Assembly (NCBI GenBank): GCA_003427395.1
Contig: BFEA01000547.1
Span: forward strand, 303,392 to 346,152
Direction of reading: 5' to 3'
DNA from: Chara braunii
Taxonomy: Eukaryota > Streptophyta > Charophyceae > Charales > Characeae
DNA length: 42,761 nt
Shown in pieces: positions 40,522 to 42,761 of the stretch. The number at the start of each line of letters is the position of its first letter. The first letter of the stretch is position 1. Both the position numbers and the translations under genes were made by a program. Below the pieces are notes generated by a model. That model was given only the letters and a program-made list of their open reading frames with translations. It was not told the DNA's origin and did no database searches.

Positions 40522-41301
40522 ATGAGTATGATTCAGTCATTTCGAGTCAATGGGTCCGTCTTGGCTAGTCTCAACATCATAGCCCTCAAAGATGCAGTCC
40601 AGTATCGATACGTAAGTGCAGTTGGCTTCAGACAAGTAAACCTATCCATTTTTGTTGTTCTCACCAGTTTTGCAGCAGGCACCATCCTGATTTGAGACTC
40701 TACGTGAAGAAAGACAAGGAGACTCATGAGTACTTCGATTCAGTTTGGGTTGCTGCAGCCAAGTACTTAGAAGAGAGAGAAAGAGTTAGGCGGATTCGCA
40801 GCTTTGGACCAAAGCTCTACACTGATTATCCTAAGCCTCCAGTCCCCTTCACTCGTACGGATGGTTCAAACTGGAGTGAACTGGTGGATTCGGCAAAGAG
40901 GTACATTTCACTTGCAGTCATTGATTATGTGGCGGTGACCGAACCATCAGAGTTCGAGCATCTCAGATGAAGGATTTTCTCTAGGAAGATACACTCTTAC
41001 GGATGGTTCAAACTGGAGTGAACTAGTGGATCTGGCAAAGAGGTACATTTCGCCTGTAGTAATTGATTATGAGGCGGTGACCGAACCATCAGAGTTCGAG
41101 CATCTCAGACGAGGGATTTTCTCTCGGCCATATCTTCCTACTTTATGGGAAGAGTTTTGTGTTATGGTTGACTTTCGCGTTATGGGACTCGATTGGAAAT
41201 GCTCGGAGCTCGCAGGGTTCAGGTGGCTCTACATCCAAAGGCCACAACCTCAGGGAGTACAGAGACATTGTTCGAGGCACAAGAAATGCGCAGCGAAATG
41301 A
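40522..41301 (+). pseudogene. LTR ORF3 of element G, 3' copy
   Basis: From ATG 40522 the frame runs to TGA 40693, broken by a one-base deletion relative to the 5' copy. It continues in a second frame (40692-40970: LRLYVKK, KYLEERERVRRIRS, PKPPVPFTRTDGSNWSELVD). The DGSNWSEL part is present twice because of a 142-bp tandem duplication. The end (41026-41301) keeps DFRVMGLDWKCSELAGFRW and RHKKCAAK. The frame across the break of the 5' copy (25493) is open here, supporting one ancestral ORF. Confidence 0.55.
40859..41142. repeat. Tandem duplication, 2 x 142 bp, in the 3' LTR of G
   Basis: GGATGGTTCAAACTGGAGTG starts at 40859 and 41001. The two units differ at scattered sites. The 5' LTR has one copy (about 25577). 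Confidence 0.9.
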
Positions 41302-41334
41302 GAGATCGAGTGAATGACCTAGAGGGATGAGTGA

Positions 41335-41705
41335 GGACTCTTGCCTAGTGCTGGTCATGCTCTCTTCATGTGTACTCTTTGAGATTATTGTGAGTTCTCA
41401 TCCTTCCCTCATTTACCATTGCCATTTCTCGAGTTAGTCAGTCCTGGATTTTCTGCATTGTTTTGCTTGGTGATCACGTTCTCTGATGATCTTGTCACAG
41501 TTCTCAAAATTAGTAAATTGGGGACTCTTGCCTAGTGCTGGCCATGCTCTCTTCATGTGTACTCTTTGAGATTATTATGAGTTCTCATCCTTCCCTCGTT
41601 TACCATTGCCATTGCTCGAGTCAGTCAGTCCTGGATTTTCTGCATTGTTTTGCTTGGTGATCACGTTCTCTTGTCACAATTTTCAAAATTAGTAAATTGG
41701 CAAAA
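41335..41705. repeat. Tandem duplication, about 187 bp, in the 3' LTR of G
   Basis: GGACTCTTGCCTAGTGCTGG starts at 41335 and again at 41522. The second unit has lost a few bases near 41668. The 5' LTR has a single copy (25898-26095). Confidence 0.9.
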
Positions 41706-41774
41706 TTGATGCATGCATGACATATTAGAATCTTATGATTATTATTTGCACGATTCTCAGTTGTTCCAAATCAA

Positions 41775-41780
41775 AATAAA
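41775..41780 (+). promoter_or_regulatory. Possible polyadenylation signal, 3' LTR of G
   Basis: AATAAA lies 191 bp before the end of the element, the same place as in the 5' LTR. Use is inferred. Confidence 0.4.
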
Positions 41781-41971
41781 AGATTCCTAAGACCGGGGAC
41801 CAGCGAAGACCGCAATTGAAGGGTCTCGCTCGAAGCCGGACGCACACAACAGGAAGGGATTTGCTTTATTTAATTTACTTTATTTATTGCAAAAGTCAGG
41901 AACTAAATCTTGCATGACAGCCTGTTGGCTTTCTGGTCGCCTAAAGAGGTCTGACTAAAAAAAGTGCGACA

Positions 41972-42510
41972 GCGCGCCCGCACCTCGCTCTAGCGCAGCA
42001 AGCAGCCCGCGAGTCTAAGCTACAGCAGCGCTGCTGCCCACAAGTGCAAGTGCCCGAATGTCCAGCTCTGTGCCCTGCCCTTTCCTATATGGAAAGAGTT
42101 GGGCGCTTGCCTTTGCGACGCCCACGTGAGACCGAGTTTCCAGTAGCTTCAGTCTCGGCCAAAGTGTCTGCACCCAGGCCAGATTCAGACAGTGGTCTGG
42201 GACCGAATTAGTTAGGCATGCCCAACCACCCAGGCACAAACGTGCAATGCTCCTTGCTTCGACCACATTGCTGGAAGAGCATGGAAGGCTCGCAAATATT
42301 TGGATTCTCACGAGCAAGGCGGATTGTAAGCATCTGTCGCGTGGCAACTGTCTGGCGCCGACCAAGATTTGCGAAAATTGACGAGTTCAGGGCGCATTGA
42401 GATTCGGGGAGCCCGCCTTCACTTAGGGCGGGCACGCGCCTGCTGCAGGGCCCTATGCCGAGACATAAACCCTCGCAAAGAGAGAGAGAGAGTATATGCA
42501 TGAAAAAGAC
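41972..42510 (-). repeat. 5' LTR of element B, outer half
   Basis: It continues the LTR interrupted at 14380. It matches 6385-6900 of remnant C (CCTTTCCTATATGGAAAG at 42078, CTTCAGTCTCGGCCAAAGTG at 42147, and the GC hairpin at 42412). The first six bases GCGCGC repeat those before element G. The outer end is uncertain; similarity fades after about 42475 into AG repeats. Confidence 0.85.
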
Positions 42511-42688
42511 TAGGAGGGACAAAGAGAGAGAGGAGACAGAGAAAGAAAGAGAGAATGGGCCAGGGAGAGAGGAGTGTCACCTACCTTAGATGAGGGTGCT
42601 GGTAATGGGTTGCTGAATTATGCGCTGTTGAGCTCTTGGTGACTGGATGTAGCATATCAGGAAGTGAAATGCACTGAGAGCCTAGGAC
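42476..42688. repeat. AG-rich simple sequence and flank
   Basis: GA-rich repeats run from 42476 to about 42560. The remainder to 42688 shows no gene or known repeat. Confidence 0.6.
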
Positions 42689-42726
42689 CTGTCTCTTATA
42701 CACATCTAGATGTGTATAAGAGACAG
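42689..42726. other. Nextera mate-pair junction adapter (artefact)
   Basis: CTGTCTCTTATACACATCT is followed directly by its reverse complement AGATGTGTATAAGAGACAG. This 38-bp palindrome is the Tn5 mosaic-end junction of Illumina Nextera mate-pair libraries. It is not genomic. Confidence 0.98.
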
Positions 42727-42761
42727 CTTACGGATGGTTCAAACTGGAGTGAACTAGTGGA
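42727..42761 (+). other. Misjoined tail, copy of 40996-41030
   Basis: The 35 bases after the adapter equal 40996-41030 exactly and differ from the two related sites (25571 and 40854). A circularised fragment from 40996 to 42688 (1,693 bp) would give exactly this join, so the tail should be trimmed. Confidence 0.93.

Larger units (their letters stand above)
14381..41971 (+). mobile_element. Giant LTR retrotransposon G with LTRs of about 7.3 kb
   Basis: Two long direct repeats, 14381-16514 plus 22099-26357 and 34645-41971, begin TGTCGGAGGG and end AAAGTGCGACA, so the termini form the inverted pair TGTCG/CGACA. A tRNA-Asp-like primer site follows the left copy (26362-26379). A purine-rich tract precedes the right copy (34618-34640). 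Gypsy-type RT and integrase lie between. The six bases GCGCGC flank the whole unit on both sides, as a target duplication would. The target is the LTR of element B, whose two halves join in register when 14381-41977 is removed. I counted 12 substitutions in the last 197 bp between the two LTRs, so it is not a recent insertion. Without element N it would be about 22 kb. Confidence 0.9.
34645..41971 (+). repeat. 3' LTR of element G (7,327 bp)
   Basis: It begins TGTCGGAGGGCGCGGTG and ends AAAGTGCGACA. It is uninterrupted, so it shows the LTR content best: ORF1 remnant, a 605-bp segment missing from the 5' LTR, non-coding stretch 37193-39470, ORF2, 26-bp repeat array, ORF3 and a polyadenylation signal (41775). 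It is extremely long for an LTR. The sequence after 41971 is element B's LTR. Confidence 0.9.

Overview
The window is eukaryotic repeat-rich DNA, almost certainly from the green lineage (a plant or streptophyte alga). The evidence is one spliced exon of a plant-cysteine-oxidase-like gene (2147-2344), Ty3/gypsy chromovirus elements primed by initiator tRNA-Met, and a second LTR element whose primer site fits tRNA-Asp. I cannot name the species. No rRNA, tRNA or CRISPR was seen, and no complete host gene. Nearly all coding potential belongs to decayed retrotransposons.

Layout. 1-2146: flank without recognised genes. 2147-2344: host exon. 2393-~6930: minus-strand gypsy remnant C (5' LTR, leader, gag pieces, last ~120 bp of the 3' LTR; pol gone). 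~6930-8209: unassigned, with a 20-bp minisatellite. 8210-14380 plus 41972-~42510: minus-strand gypsy element B, which has lost reverse transcriptase and RNase H and whose 5' LTR is split in two. 14381-41971: the main object, a giant plus-strand LTR retrotransposon G inserted into that LTR. ~42510-42688: AG-rich flank. 42689-42726: sequencing adapter. 42727-42761: misjoined copy of 40996-41030.

Element G starts TGTCG and ends CGACA, is flanked by GCGCGC on both sides, and has LTRs of about 7.3 kb (34645-41971; the 5' copy 14381-26357 is interrupted). Each LTR carries its own ORF remnants and a 26-bp repeat array. The internal region (26358-34644) has a tRNA-Asp-like primer site and a run of compact ORFs where gag should be. 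Next come a gypsy-type pol with YIDD reverse transcriptase and DD35E integrase, a long non-coding tail, and an antisense ORF. Four of the ORFs before pol (A-D) look like diverged copies of one domain. An ORF inside the LTR (ORF3) looks like a fifth copy. I know no described family for this domain.

A third gypsy element (N, 16515-22098) sits in the 5' LTR of G. It lacks its 5' LTR and the gag N-terminus, and 605 bp of the host LTR are missing at the same place, which one deletion explains. Order of events: B inserted, G inserted into B's LTR, N inserted into G's LTR, then decay. All reading frames found are broken or unproven. The exceptions are a few short ORFs of G (C, D, E, F and the antisense ORF), which are open over their whole length.
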